A stretch of 21,288 nt of DNA, from assembly GCA_964200075.2 (NCBI GenBank), contig CAXNAA020000443.1, positions 1 through 21,288 of the forward strand, written 5' to 3'. Under the pieces are notes generated by a model. It had not been told where the DNA came from. It did no database searches and worked only from the letters and a program-made list of their open reading frames with translations. Numbering within the stretch: position 1 is the first letter of the stretch; the number at the start of each line of letters is the position of its first letter. This document shows positions 8,654 through 17,590 of the stretch, piece by piece. This stretch comes from Sphacelaria rigidula. Lineage: Eukaryota > Phaeophyceae > Sphacelariales. Position numbers and translations under genes: made by a program.

Positions 8654-8986
8654 TCAGCATTGCGGCGCGCATACACACAAGTAAATAATACGATACAACA
8701 GTACAGTACAGAACGCCTCTCCGACTGCAACAACAGCTGCCGCTGCATACTCTCTTGCACGTTCTGAGCACTTCTCAGCTATCGACATCAACTGCCTATA
8801 TACCGCTTCTTCATGCCCGCCTATTACATAAATGTTAACTGGACACTGCAAGGCATCGGCGGAGAAATAAGCAGAATTGATGACGATGGCAGCTCCTTTT
8901 GTCTTTTCATGGCATGGGTTTAGTGCCTCGTGAAAATGACCACATGTCAGCATGTATACTCTTCTCCGAATGTTCCCACTCCTCAC
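8654..8986 (-). CDS. Hypothetical 110-residue open frame covering repeat A2
   Basis: Minus-strand frame starting at ATG 8986. The segment HEKTKGAAIVINSAYFSADA with LQCPVNIYVIGGHEEAVYRQ has ordinary protein composition and is uninterrupted, while the equivalent A1 segment carries several stops. No signal peptide or family motif is evident. The C-terminus, past about residue 77, runs into sequence absent from A1 and may be non-coding read-through. Just downstream on the same strand lies B2, so A2 and B2 may once have belonged to one transcription unit. I do not recognise the protein. It may be a surviving fragment rather than a gene. Confidence 0.3.
   Translation of the reverse strand: MRSGNIRRRVYMLTCGHFHEALNPCHEKTKGAAIVINSAYFSADALQCPVNIYVIGGHEEAVYRQLMSIAEKCSERAREYAAAAVVAVGEAFCTVLLYRIIYLCVCAPQC
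8755..8970 (-). repeat. Direct repeat A2
   Basis: Same-orientation partner of A1 (5804-6027). A1 and A2 enclose the B1-loop-B2 palindrome, so the outer repeats are direct and the inner ones inverted. Confidence 0.85.
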
Positions 8987-9903
8987 GATTGGTCATTTGT
9001 TGTGTCCTTTGGGCGTAGTATCTCTACTTCAAAAATGGATGCCCATCGCGGCAGTCGAAGGATTCAGTTTTGCGACTAAGTTTTGCAACTGAAGGCAGAA
9101 AAAGGTGATGCTGGCGGCGGGTTTGACCAAACTGGTGTCATCTGATCCTTGGTGATACCCATAGACAAACGGAACCAATGCAACGACGAGGAAATAGACG
9201 ACAACGCCGTACTGTACTTTACGACACAGTACTGCTGTACTTTGCGTTTTAGATCAGATTTGTCTCGGCCTATACATTCACCCGAGTGGTCATCCGTGCT
9301 GCGCTACTGTCACACATTTCACGTGAAAATGGATGATGAACATACTATTGGGGAGATGCAATGCAGCAGGGACGTGCGTGTCATGGGTGCAGAGCTTGTG
9401 AAACGGTGTAGCCCACATTCATTTTTCAAGTGAAAATAATGCAGGAACCCAGTTTGAGATAACTCCACCGGTTTCCTGTTCCGGGATTGGAAGAGCCCAA
9501 TATTATACCGGGATACCGGGACGCGGAGTTTGAGATACCTCTACTACTACTCGTACTGGAGGTCGGTAACTGCAAAGCTACACTTCGAGACAACAGTGTG
9601 TAAAACCTCCAGGGTGTGAAATGTTACAGGCGGCTTCCGCGCCATACCGGCTGTGTTACCATACAGCTTCGTTCAACATACAGGCAGCCATTACAGCAGC
9701 AGAGGCGGCATGTCACTCCTACGTGCGCCAGCTGGGGCAAACGAACACGGAGAGCTTTATAAAATGCGTCGTAGCGATATAGCGCGTAGCCAGGGGTGAT
9801 ATCTCGCCTACACGGTGGCCGCAGGTACGAGCGGTTGCGTTCATGATGTGGCGAACTGCACAGGACAGCGCGAATCAATGCAGCACAGGGATAGGCTAAG
9901 GAT
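8987..9903. other. No gene recognised between the composite and the LTR element
   Basis: A 94-codon plus frame (9149-9433) and an 84-codon minus frame (9624-9878) lack recognisable motifs. Small features are TACTGTAC/GTACTGCTGTACTTT words at 9208-9245 and two GTTTGAGATA words (about 9450 and 9528). I see nothing else. Confidence 0.4.
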
Positions 9904-9908
9904 GTAAA

Positions 9909-10252
9909 CGTTGAGGTGAACAGCCTTTTCAGTGTAGTCTACAGTGCTGAACAGCCACGGTACAGAGGTATCCGTCTTTATGGGTTGTGATGGTTATATG
10001 CGGTAGGATTTGATACCATAGTAGGCGTATGTCTTGTACTCACGTACGCACTGTCTGAGAACTCCGCTCACCATGGTGTTGGGTAGCGACACGAGTTCAT
10101 TTCGTTCTCTTCCTTCTGTTCTTTCCTTGACTTGCTTAGTCAAGCCATGTAATACCACTCTTTTACAACATGATCGGCTCAGCCGTGTCCTTTGATCGAC
10201 TTCATCAGTCGTGTCTAGCTGTCCCTGTTCACGGATCACATATCAAGGAACA
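9909..10252 (+). repeat. 5' LTR
   Basis: 344 bp. Differs from the 3' LTR by about 29 substitutions and one 3-bp indel (ACAACATG against ACAACAACATG). The first base is C where the 3' LTR has T. Confidence 0.85.
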
Positions 10253-10307
10253 CTCTAGAGAGTCCATTTGATTTGCCAACGGCTTGTGGTCCTAACATTC
10301 GACCAAG

Positions 10308-10700
10308 ATGGCAGGGTCAAGGGACGCGGTCATACCCCCAACAGCGACCGGGGACGACGCGGACTTTAGAGGCAGTTTGTATGAAGCAAAGACAGCGATG
10401 TCCCGATTAGTGCACAGGGCACTGCCCGCGGACGGGGAGAAGAAGTCAGGTGGTGAGTCGCACCTCACCACGCGCTCGGGAGTTGGGACGTCCCGGCGCA
10501 GCACGGTCGAAAGACCAGCTCAGGCCAGCTCTGGGGAGTGGGTTGTGTTCCTGAGCCATCCACTGCACCTTTCGGAGACGTGTTCTGCGGAAACGACGTT
10601 ACCACTCAGCTGCAACACTGTGCAGGGGGCGTGCACCGTCTACCTTGTGCGCGGAGAAGGGGTAAAGAAGGTTCACCGGGGGTATATGTCCCAAGCGTGA
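10308..10700 (+). CDS. Hypothetical 130-residue frame just inside the 5' LTR
   Basis: The ATG at 10308 sits in a favourable context (CAAGATGG) 55 bp after the left LTR, where gag of an LTR element would begin. The protein starts MAGSRDAVIPPTATGDDADF and is hydrophilic at first. No zinc knuckle or other gag motif is present and it ends at 10700. A GTGAGT word at 10453 could act as a splice donor. It could be a gag remnant, a captured fragment or chance. Confidence 0.3.
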   Translation: MAGSRDAVIPPTATGDDADFRGSLYEAKTAMSRLVHRALPADGEKKSGGESHLTTRSGVGTSRRSTVERPAQASSGEWVVFLSHPLHLSETCSAETTLPLSCNTVQGACTVYLVRGEGVKKVHRGYMSQA

Positions 10701-11240
10701 GTACTACACCGAATGGGGTGGTACCACGGGGATTTTGTTCTCTTGCACGGTGTTTCGAGTTCACGGGACCTCAGTACAGTATCCGCGCAGTGATGGGTTT
10801 CGATTTCGTGGGTGGAGCCAGACTGTTACATGACAATCATGGGGATGAAACATGATGGTGGCGGTAAGTGTGTCTACAGGTGGCTGCTGATCAGTGTGTT
10901 CCAGACGGATATGGTGACATGACTTGTGGCGCTGTAGTATGTTTGTCATGTTTCAACAATAGGGTGAGCTGTCAGAGGATTTGAGCTGAAGTGACTGTTT
11001 GACTGAAAAACTGCCGGGTATGTTTTCCCCATCTCGGCGGGACAAAGTTCCTCGAGGGGATAGTTGGTGCATTCCGTTCTGCCGTCGTTTGTAACAAGGA
11101 ACATATCTGGGCCAACACGTGAAATTGGATTGAGTATTTCACGATGTATGATGGGAAAAAAAAAGAATGCGCGCAAGAACCTCACGTGTGTTGGGAAACA
11201 TGCAAGACTGTTAGGCTCATTACAGTAGGTGGATGGCCAT

Positions 11241-11745
11241 GGCCAGCGTTGAGACCTTTCTACAGGGATATAACGATCTCAACGTTGGTAAATTGCACCT
11301 TTTATCATCCCTGAAAATCGACCTTGAACTCCCTTAACTTTCTTGGTCGATGGGTAGGTATCTTGACTGCATGGAGTGTTGCACCATCCGCCCTCCCTCG
11401 GGGTGTAGGTTGAATTTCTCCAACTTTGCAGGTCGGACGATGAAATGTGCTTGTTGTCATATCGGGTGGATGACTCGATTACATGATGATCTCGGTATGT
11501 GACCGGCGTTGAGGCCCTTTTCAACAGGGCTGTACCCCTCTAAACGTCAGGTGTTACACTATGCGCTTTCCCCTCCAAGTACAGGTCGATGTTCCCTAGC
11601 TTGCTTGGTAGACGGGTAAGTTATCTTGATTGCATAGGAAATGTTGCACGATTCGCCCTCTCTCGGGGTGTAGGGTGAATGTCCCAGACTTGATACGGTT
11701 GATTGCGAAGTGTATTTTCGGTACTTGGTTATCTGTGGGTAAACC
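11241..11745. repeat. Diverged tandem duplication, ~260-bp unit, two copies
   Basis: GGCCAGCGTTGAGACC at 11241 recurs as GACCGGCGTTGAGGCC at 11501. The following blocks recur in order at the same spacing: TACAGGG/CAACAGGG, CTTGGTCGATGGGTA/CTTGGTAGACGGGTA, ATCTTGACTGCAT/ATCTTGATTGCAT, TGTTGCAC, CGGGGTGTAGG. It lies inside the LTR element. Minus-strand open frames over each copy share YTPREG and TYPSTK but are probably non-coding echoes of the repeat. Confidence 0.8.
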
Positions 11746-11746
11746 A

Positions 11747-11769
11747 ATATATATATATATATATATATA
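11747..11769. repeat. (AT)n microsatellite
   Basis: Uninterrupted AT dinucleotides, immediately after the second 260-bp copy. Confidence 0.95.
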
Positions 11770-12222
11770 GTTTTGGCGCTGGGGTCATGTTTACATGAAG
11801 AGCAGGCCCAGTCCAATGTATTCCAATTTTTCTTCGTCACCTGTGGGGTGTGCGGCAGGGGGCACCGTTCCCAGCCAGCATGGTTGTTGGCAAATTATGA
11901 AGATCGTTTCAATAGGTGCAGTACGGGTAGGACGATATACCCCTGGCTTGATTGTACAGACGATGTCGGCATTTAGTCATCTCAGTGACGTCCGGAAGTA
12001 CCCATGTGAGTGATCACGACCAGTTGAATCCTAAGACATATGCTCCACAGAGTCGATCTTGGTTTGATGATACTGCTTGATCCTTCATTTTTACAGAGTA
12101 GAGAGGGGCACTTCTCGTGAATTTGCTGGACTGCCCCTTGATCTCGATTCCCAATAGGTGGAAACACGAGAGGTGTCAAAGTGCGTTTGGTTACGGCTTG
12201 TGGCATTGACGGATAATTAACT

Positions 12223-12233
12223 GGGGGGGGGGG
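12223..12233. repeat. G11 homopolymer
   Basis: Run of 11 G on the plus strand within the LTR element. The surrounding 11780-13190 interior shows no recognisable gene. Confidence 0.9.
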
Positions 12234-13190
12234 CTGTTAGAAAAGGAACAGTAATAACCAGTGCCCTGTGGGGTACAGACTGAGTACAAATCACGCATCC
12301 CCGTATGTGGTAAGTACGAACAAAAGACATGTTACACATGACATGAAAAATAAGAAATGCTACCTTGGACCCGTTCCGGATGTAGTTTTGAGGCTGTGAG
12401 CTGGCAGAACTAGCACCATGAGGAGAAGAACAAGTGTTATTGCATGACACGATTAAAGAAGAAATGCGCATTTTTCACTCCACGCGATTGGTGGTCAGGA
12501 TGTTATGTCATGTTGTGCTTTTGATTGCACATGTTGAAAACAGTTGAGCAAAATTTCGCTCTATCGGTTCGCTGTTCGTTCAGTAGAAATTTGGTTGACA
12601 GTATGTGTCGAGAATTATTGCTCCGCCGGATCCCGATGTAAGAGTTGCACAGTCTTTTGACTGAAACAGTATTTTTCTGTTTTTCTGTTTGGAAGATTGA
12701 TATCTCGGAAGATTTGAAAAATAGGGCATGTGCACTTAGTGATGCGCACGCTGTACTGCAAGATATGCGTGAGGATCTTGATTTTGTACTGTGCTGCAGA
12801 GTTGGATACATGTCTGAACCGATACTCGGTGTGCACTGTGTTGCTTGCACCATGGACAAGCGCAAATCGTGAGAAATTGTTTGCAAATATTCAAGTACGG
12901 ACATTGTTATTATTCTAGTTTCGAGAGAGCTTGGTTTTGGATCTTGGAACGGTGATCGGGATCATTGAGCGCAAGAATTTGAACGAGGTACAGAGAGTTT
13001 CGAAGTGCTGTAACGTTCCGAAAGAAGAGGCACACATATAATTCCGGTATATATTGTCTACGGGGGCAGGTGCGATATTTTTCCGAAAGTACCTGTTGAG
13101 TGACGTGAGTAGTTTGAAGAGACTTCCCCGCTCACAGGATGAATCGTTGTCCAGATTGGGTTCCCGTAAGCCTACAACTGAAACGACTGC

Positions 13191-13200
13191 GCGAGGGGGG
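13191..13200 (+). promoter_or_regulatory. Polypurine tract of the LTR element
   Basis: GCGAGGGGGG directly precedes the TG start of the 3' LTR, the position where plus-strand DNA synthesis of LTR retrotransposons is primed. Confidence 0.6.
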
Positions 13201-13547
13201 TGTTGAGGTACACAGCCTTTTCAGTGTAGTCTACAGTACTGAACAGCCACGGTACAGAGGTATCCGTCTTCACGGGTTGTGACAGTTACATGCGGTGGGG
13301 TTTGATACCATAGAAGGGGTATGTCTTGTACTCACGTACGCAATGTCTGAGAACTCCGCTTACCACGGTGTTGGGTAGCCTCCCGAGTTCACTTCGTTCT
13401 CTTCCTTCTTTTCCTTCCTTGACTTGCTTAGTCAAGCTACATAATACTACTCTTCTACAACAACATGATCGGCTCAGCCGTGTCCTTTGATCGACTTCAT
13501 CAGTCGTGTCTAGCTGTCCCTGTTCACGGATCACGCATCAAGGAACA
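13201..13547 (+). repeat. 3' LTR
   Basis: 347 bp, TG...CA. Keeps the canonical TGTT start that the 5' copy has lost by T to C. The pentamer GTACA follows. Confidence 0.85.
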
Positions 13548-13552
13548 GTACA

Positions 13553-14005
13553 GTCCTGTGCTGTGCTTTGTCACCCTGCACCCTGCCGCTGTGCCGTGAA
13601 CAGGTAGTACGGCCCAAGGCGCCACGCTGCGCTTGGTACGTGTTGTCGAACACAACAGCAAACTGCACATTTATGGTACAAGGATGTGTGTTTCAACACC
13701 GATGCGCACAGAGTGGGGCCTGCATGTAGAGAAGCCTGCACCAACTTCGGCCTGTTCTAGCCGATACAAACATCTTTTCAGCAAAGACCGCTTGCAACAT
13801 GTGCTGTGCCAAATCTTGTGCTTCATGACGATTTCTCTCATGTGGAGCATCGCCCGCTGAGCGAGCTGTTGAAACTGACAGTACCTAACCCTCTTCCCAC
13901 GATGACCTCCTGTCCGAGCTCGAGATAATCGAAACTGCGGAACACGACTTAAGCTTGTAGAACGTACACGTCGCTGTGACAAAAGCTTTTATATTATTGA
14001 AAGGA
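13553..14005. other. No gene seen
   Basis: Short frames on both strands (for example 13633-13860 + and 13671-13982 -) overlap one another and have no recognised motif. Confidence 0.4.
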
Positions 14006-14246
14006 AAAACACTGCAGAGAGACTGTGTCGTGTGTGTGTGTGTTGTCGTCCGATCTATTCTGGGCGCCGGTCTACACCAGTCGGTATATGTGGGCACACC
14101 AGCCGGGGTCACGCAGGAGGAAGGTCAACACAGGATTTGTTTTTTTTAGTATCCCACCTTTCTTCTGCGGTGCTTGCCTTTGTTTTTTTCGCGAGAGGGA
14201 TTCAGCAGTTTAGCAGTCCCTTTCCCTCGTCGATCGTTAGGGCCCA
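14006..14246 (+). repeat. Dispersed repeat C, copy C1 (with GT microsatellite)
   Basis: Shares, in inverted orientation with C2 (16341-16630), GTTGTCGTCC, TCTATT, GCCGGTCTAC, CAGGAGGAAGG, CTTCTGCGG and CCCTCGTCGATCGTTAG. (GT)n occupies 14030-14043. The repeat has no obvious coding capacity. Confidence 0.8.
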
Positions 14247-14377
14247 TTTTATCGAGTTCAAAAATGTTGGAACGCGACGTGATAGTGATAGTGATTATGG
14301 CGGTTGGGGCTTTTTTTTTTTTCCATGATTCCGATTGGTTGTGAGTTGATGCTACATTCTCATCTCCCCCAAAATCA

Positions 14378-14420
14378 CTCTCACCAAAATTAATGTTTTG
14401 GGTATTAATTTTCGTGAGAG
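14378..14420. repeat. Hairpin, 17-bp arms
   Basis: CTCTCACCAAAATTAAT (14378-14394) pairs with ATTAATTTTCGTGAGAG (14404-14420) with one mismatch and a 9-nt loop. Weaker pairing of ATTCTCAT with GTGAGAAT continues outward, so it may be a small MITE of about 100 bp. Confidence 0.75.
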
Positions 14421-14723
14421 CGGAGGGACATTCGCGTGAGAATGCGAAGAGGAACATGACATGGTTGGAAGGAGTGAACTGTTGAGCTCTTCATGGGACA
14501 GACAGTTGGGATCCCGTCACCAGCAGTAGCCACGCGTGGGAGACAGATACACTCCACGTGCAGAGCTCCCCTAGAGAGATGCGCACAGCTATTTTCCCCA
14601 GAACCTCGCCGAGTGAGCAAGCACGGCGGGTAGGACGTACCAGCCCTGTCCAGCACAGTGGTCATCACCCGCAAGGTGCGTGGGTGTTGTCGCACGGTCG
14701 AAACGCGGACCGTCTACGATGAA

Positions 14724-14742
14724 GAGCAGCAGCAGCAGCAGC
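14724..14742 (+). repeat. CAG run, unit copy 1
   Basis: About six AGC/CAG triplets. A shorter, interrupted CTG run follows at 14801-14825. Confidence 0.9.
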
Positions 14743-15257
14743 ATCGGTACCAGCTGATTCCAAAGCATCCCCAACCGCATATATTTACTGGCAATGAATA
14801 TGCTGCTGCTTCTGCTACTGCTGCTTCATCTTCTCGTGCGGAAGGTGGCCCGCGTTTCCCCGTGCAACAATACCCATGCACCTGGCGCGTGATTTTCTCC
14901 TCTCCACTTACAATCGATCATGATATGTTTGCGTGTAGTTACAGTACCCTTATATTGTATACTGTAGAATTTCAGTACGAGCACATTTCACTTGTTTTCC
15001 CCTGTATTGGACGCTGGCTACATTCTTTCAAGGCCATCACCAGCAGTGGCCACACGTGCGAGACACACCCGATGTGTACAGCTCGCACAGAGAGATGCAC
15101 GCAGCTGAATCTCCTAGCACTTAGCCTGGCGAGGAAGCATTCACTTATTAGTGGGCAGTACGAACCAGCGCTTTCCGGCATGGTGGCTATCACGCGCAAG
15201 GTGCGTGGGCGTTGTAGCACGATTGAAACGCGCACCTTCTATTGCATGAGGAAAAAC

Positions 15258-15295
15258 GGCAGCAGCAGCAGTCGGCAGCAGCAGCAACAGCAGCA
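15258..15295 (+). repeat. CAG run, unit copy 2
   Basis: Interrupted CAG triplets (GTCGG and CAA interruptions), paired downstream with the long CTG run at 15355-15408. Confidence 0.9.
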
Positions 15296-15354
15296 TCGGC
15301 ACCGGCTGATTCAGACCCACCACTGGCCGTACACATTTACTGGCAATAAAGATA

Positions 15355-15355
15355 C

Positions 15356-15408
<53 letters not shown>
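15355..15408 (+). repeat. CTG run, about 14 pure triplets, unit copy 2
   Basis: Longest trinucleotide tract in the window, pure from about 15366 to 15408. It lies ~60 bp from a CAG run on the same strand, so the two could pair as a hairpin. Confidence 0.95.
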
Positions 15409-15409
<1 letters not shown>

Positions 15410-15829
15410 TCGTGCGGGAGGCGATCCGCGTTTCGACGTGCGATAATCCCCATGACCTGGCCCGTTATTGCCCCCTCCAACAGTATTACTTAAAGTAGAC
15501 TACGATCTGTTCGCGTGTTGTTACCCCCAGACAGTAGTAGCGTTTTCAGTACAAGTACATATCACTTGTTTTCCCCTGTATTGGACGCTGGCTTAGTTCC
15601 CATCACCGGCAGCAGCCACGCGTGCGAGACACATCCGACGTGCACAGCTCGCACACAGAGATGCGCGCAGCTATATCTCCCAGCAATTAGCCTAGTGAGC
15701 AAGCATAGGCCTAGACCCGTCGACGGGTCGTACGGACCAGCGCTTTCCAGCACGGTGGCTATCGCGTGCAAGGTGCGTAGGGGTTGTAGCACGATCTAAA
15801 CGCGGACCGTTTCTCTCATGCGTAAGAAC

Positions 15830-15926
15830 GGCAGCAGCAGCAGTATCGGCACCAGCTGATTTAGACCCACCCCCAGCCGCGTACATTTACTGGCAATAGA
15901 GATGCTGCTGATACTGCTGCTGTTGC
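15830..15926 (+). repeat. CAG run and CTG run, unit copy 3
   Basis: Short CAG run at 15830-15843 and an interrupted CTG run at 15903-15926, at the same relative positions as in copies 1 and 2 but shorter. Confidence 0.85.
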
Positions 15927-16205
15927 TCCTTCTTCTCGTGCGGAAGGCGGTCGGCGTTTCGACCTGCGACGATACCCATACCCCCTTGCGCGTTATTGCC
16001 GCCCTCCTTGAAGTCGCTGGTCTGTTCGCGTGCTGTTTCACCGTTCCTGTATCACTTGTTTCCCACCCCAGCATACTCGATTAGAACGATGCGTGATTTT
16101 TCGTGATAATGAAGATGTGAACCATCAGTTCACCATCACTAGCACGAAATGATTATCATTTTCCTTGTGTTTTCGTTGTTTCGTTAAAATACGACCTTAA
16201 ATCAA

Positions 16206-16337
16206 ATTTTGTGTACCCACGACATAGTCGCTCTCCACTGTTAGCGCATTGTATGAGAAGAAATTCCAGATCGCTCCGAGAATTGAACCCACGACCCCAT
16301 CTTCAGAATGTTTCGAGTGCCGTGGGTACACAAAATT
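16206..16337 (-). repeat. 132-bp TIR sequence with tRNA-like fragments
   Basis: The ends are inverted repeats: TTTTGTGTACCCACGACA on the left and (reverse complement) TTTTGTGTACCCACGGCA on the right. On the minus strand the interior contains TTCTGAAGATGGGGTCGTGG then GTTCAATTCTCGG, resembling the anticodon arm (GAA) and T-arm/B-box of a tRNA-Phe. Further on it contains GCGCTAACAGTGGAGAGCG, resembling an A-box. The order is B before A, so it cannot be an intact tRNA gene. It may be a tRNA-derived or rearranged SINE-like piece. Confidence 0.45.
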
Positions 16338-16340
16338 CTT

Positions 16341-16630
16341 CTCTAACGATCGACGAGGGAGGGGGATGGCTGAGCCCTTATCTCGATAAAAAATTAAAAG
16401 CCAAGCGCCGCAGAAGGAAGGTGAAGTACTCAAACAAATAGAAATAAGAAATTCCTGTGCTCGCCTTCCTCCTGTGTGAACCCGGCTGAATCGCCCCCAT
16501 ATAGCGAAAGGAAGGTGGTGTAGTAGACCGGCGTCCACAATAGATAGGACGACAACAAACACACACGTACACATACATGCGGTCCCGATACATGGTCTCT
16601 TCGCCTGAAGTTTCGTACGGAGACATATCT
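16341..16630 (-). repeat. Dispersed repeat C, copy C2
   Basis: Inverted relative to C1. The shared blocks, reverse-complemented, include CCCTCGTCGATCGTTAG, CTTCCTTCTGCGG, CAGGAGGAAGG and ACGCCGGTCTAC. Its outer end (CTCCGTACGAAACTTCAGGC, then GAAGAGACCATG) also matches C3. The GT tract is degenerate here. Confidence 0.8.
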
Positions 16631-17590
16631 CCATGCGCGACAAGATACACTCGACATTGCGTGTGAATCAACGAGAAAGCATTTGACCGGGCTGTTGGAG
16701 CTATGTATTGGTCATGGTCCAATTTGTCTGCGTCGATGAGATACGGCTGTGACCAGTGTAAATCTGTTTTTAAGTTACCCCAGCCCGCAGGGTGAGTGTC
16801 GGTTCTTGTCACCTACATGACTACCATATCATGCTTCCTCCTCACCCCTGTGTTGTCCATGTTGATGTACAATACACCACCCACACTCACCTCCGGACGG
16901 CACTCGCACTCACACCAAGCCACGCGGCAACCAAGGCTTGGGGCAAATCATCACTTACTCGTATGCCTCCACCAAAAATACCAGGCCGCTAACCTTCCCC
17001 ACAAAAATAATAGCCGAGTGACTTCACATGCATGAACCAACCGCTGTCGAGGTGATCACGATCAGTGATGCTGCTCTATACAGTACTCTTCGGATTCTCG
17101 GTCCTAAAATGTGGATGCCGCCGGTCGCGACTTGCACACGAATATCTCGTACCTCGTATGCGCGGCGCTTGTATGCGTGGGGGCATCCTCTTTCAGGTGG
17201 CCGCTGTGTTCCCACCAAACAACTCTTTCGGACCCCAGGCGAGGAACAACATAAAACAGTGGCCTACACTCGAGCATGGACGCCCAAAGGGTCAATCCTT
17301 TCACGGCTGGAGGGTCATCTGGGCGTTACAGAAATACAGACAGTACAGTACAGTATCCGGATGACCCGCCGCATCGGATGAAATGCAGAGCGAAAACATC
17401 GCGCTGGCTCCTTTAGAACCACGTCTAGCCGTCAACCATACGGACCAGGATAAAAAGTGCAGGACAGCACAGCATAGTGCCCCAGTAGCACACGCCGAGC
17501 AAACACAAGAAGCTAACCTTACCAAGTTACTCACAACATCTTTGCGCACAGTACCGCACATGTTAACAAAGGGCTTGGTTGGACCGTGAT
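16631..17590. other. No gene recognised
   Basis: Several frames of 60-117 codons overlap on both strands (the longest is 17028-17381 +). None carries a motif I know. A TACAGTACAGTACAG word lies at 17342. Confidence 0.4.

Larger units (their letters stand above)
9909..13547 (+). mobile_element. Non-autonomous LTR retrotransposon, about 3.6 kb
   Basis: Two directly repeated ~345-bp LTRs bound a ~2.95-kb interior. The LTRs begin TGTTGAGG (right copy; CGTTGAGG in the left) and end AAGGAACA, giving the short terminal inverted repeat TGTT/AACA. Flanking pentamers are GTAAA (9904-9908) and GTACA (13548-13552), a 4-of-5 match expected for a decayed 5-bp target duplication. A purine run GCGAGGGGGG (13191-13200) abuts the right LTR, as a polypurine tract should, and fixes the plus orientation. 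I recognise no gag zinc knuckle, protease, RT or integrase, and no standard primer-binding site directly after the left LTR. This is therefore a LARD/TRIM-like element or one whose interior was replaced. LTR identity is about 91% by eye, so it is not recent. Confidence 0.85.
14515..16078. repeat. Triplicated ~520-570-bp unit, each with CAG and CTG runs
   Basis: Copies start at 14515, 15035 and 15601 with (C)rTCACCrGCAGyrGCCAC. Each then has, in order: a GTGCGAGAC-like segment, GCACAGCT, AGAGATGC, GCAAGGTGCGT with TTGT-GCACG, a CAG run, ACATTTACTGGCAAT, a CTG run, TCGTGCGG and CCCTCC. A shared linker, CACTTGTTTTCCCCTGTATT, lies before copies 2 and 3. A 262-codon plus frame (14658-15446) reads through copies 1 and 2, giving poly-Q and poly-A, but copy 3 has a stop at the equivalent place. 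I treat it as a by-product of the repeats. Confidence 0.9.

Noticed and set aside
9909-10252. LTR start placed at 9912/13204 (TGAGG)
   Set aside because: Starting at 9909/13201 gives TGTT...AACA ends, a polypurine tract directly adjacent and a 4-of-5 target duplication, which fits better.
14658-15446. 262-codon plus-strand frame with poly-Q and poly-A, the longest continuous plus-strand frame besides the gypsy fragment
   Set aside because: It reads through two tandem repeat units; the third unit has a stop at the equivalent position, and the homopolymers are simply CAG/CTG tracts.
17028-17381. 117-codon plus-strand frame as a gene
   Set aside because: No recognised motif, overlapped by frames on both strands, in a repeat-dense region.
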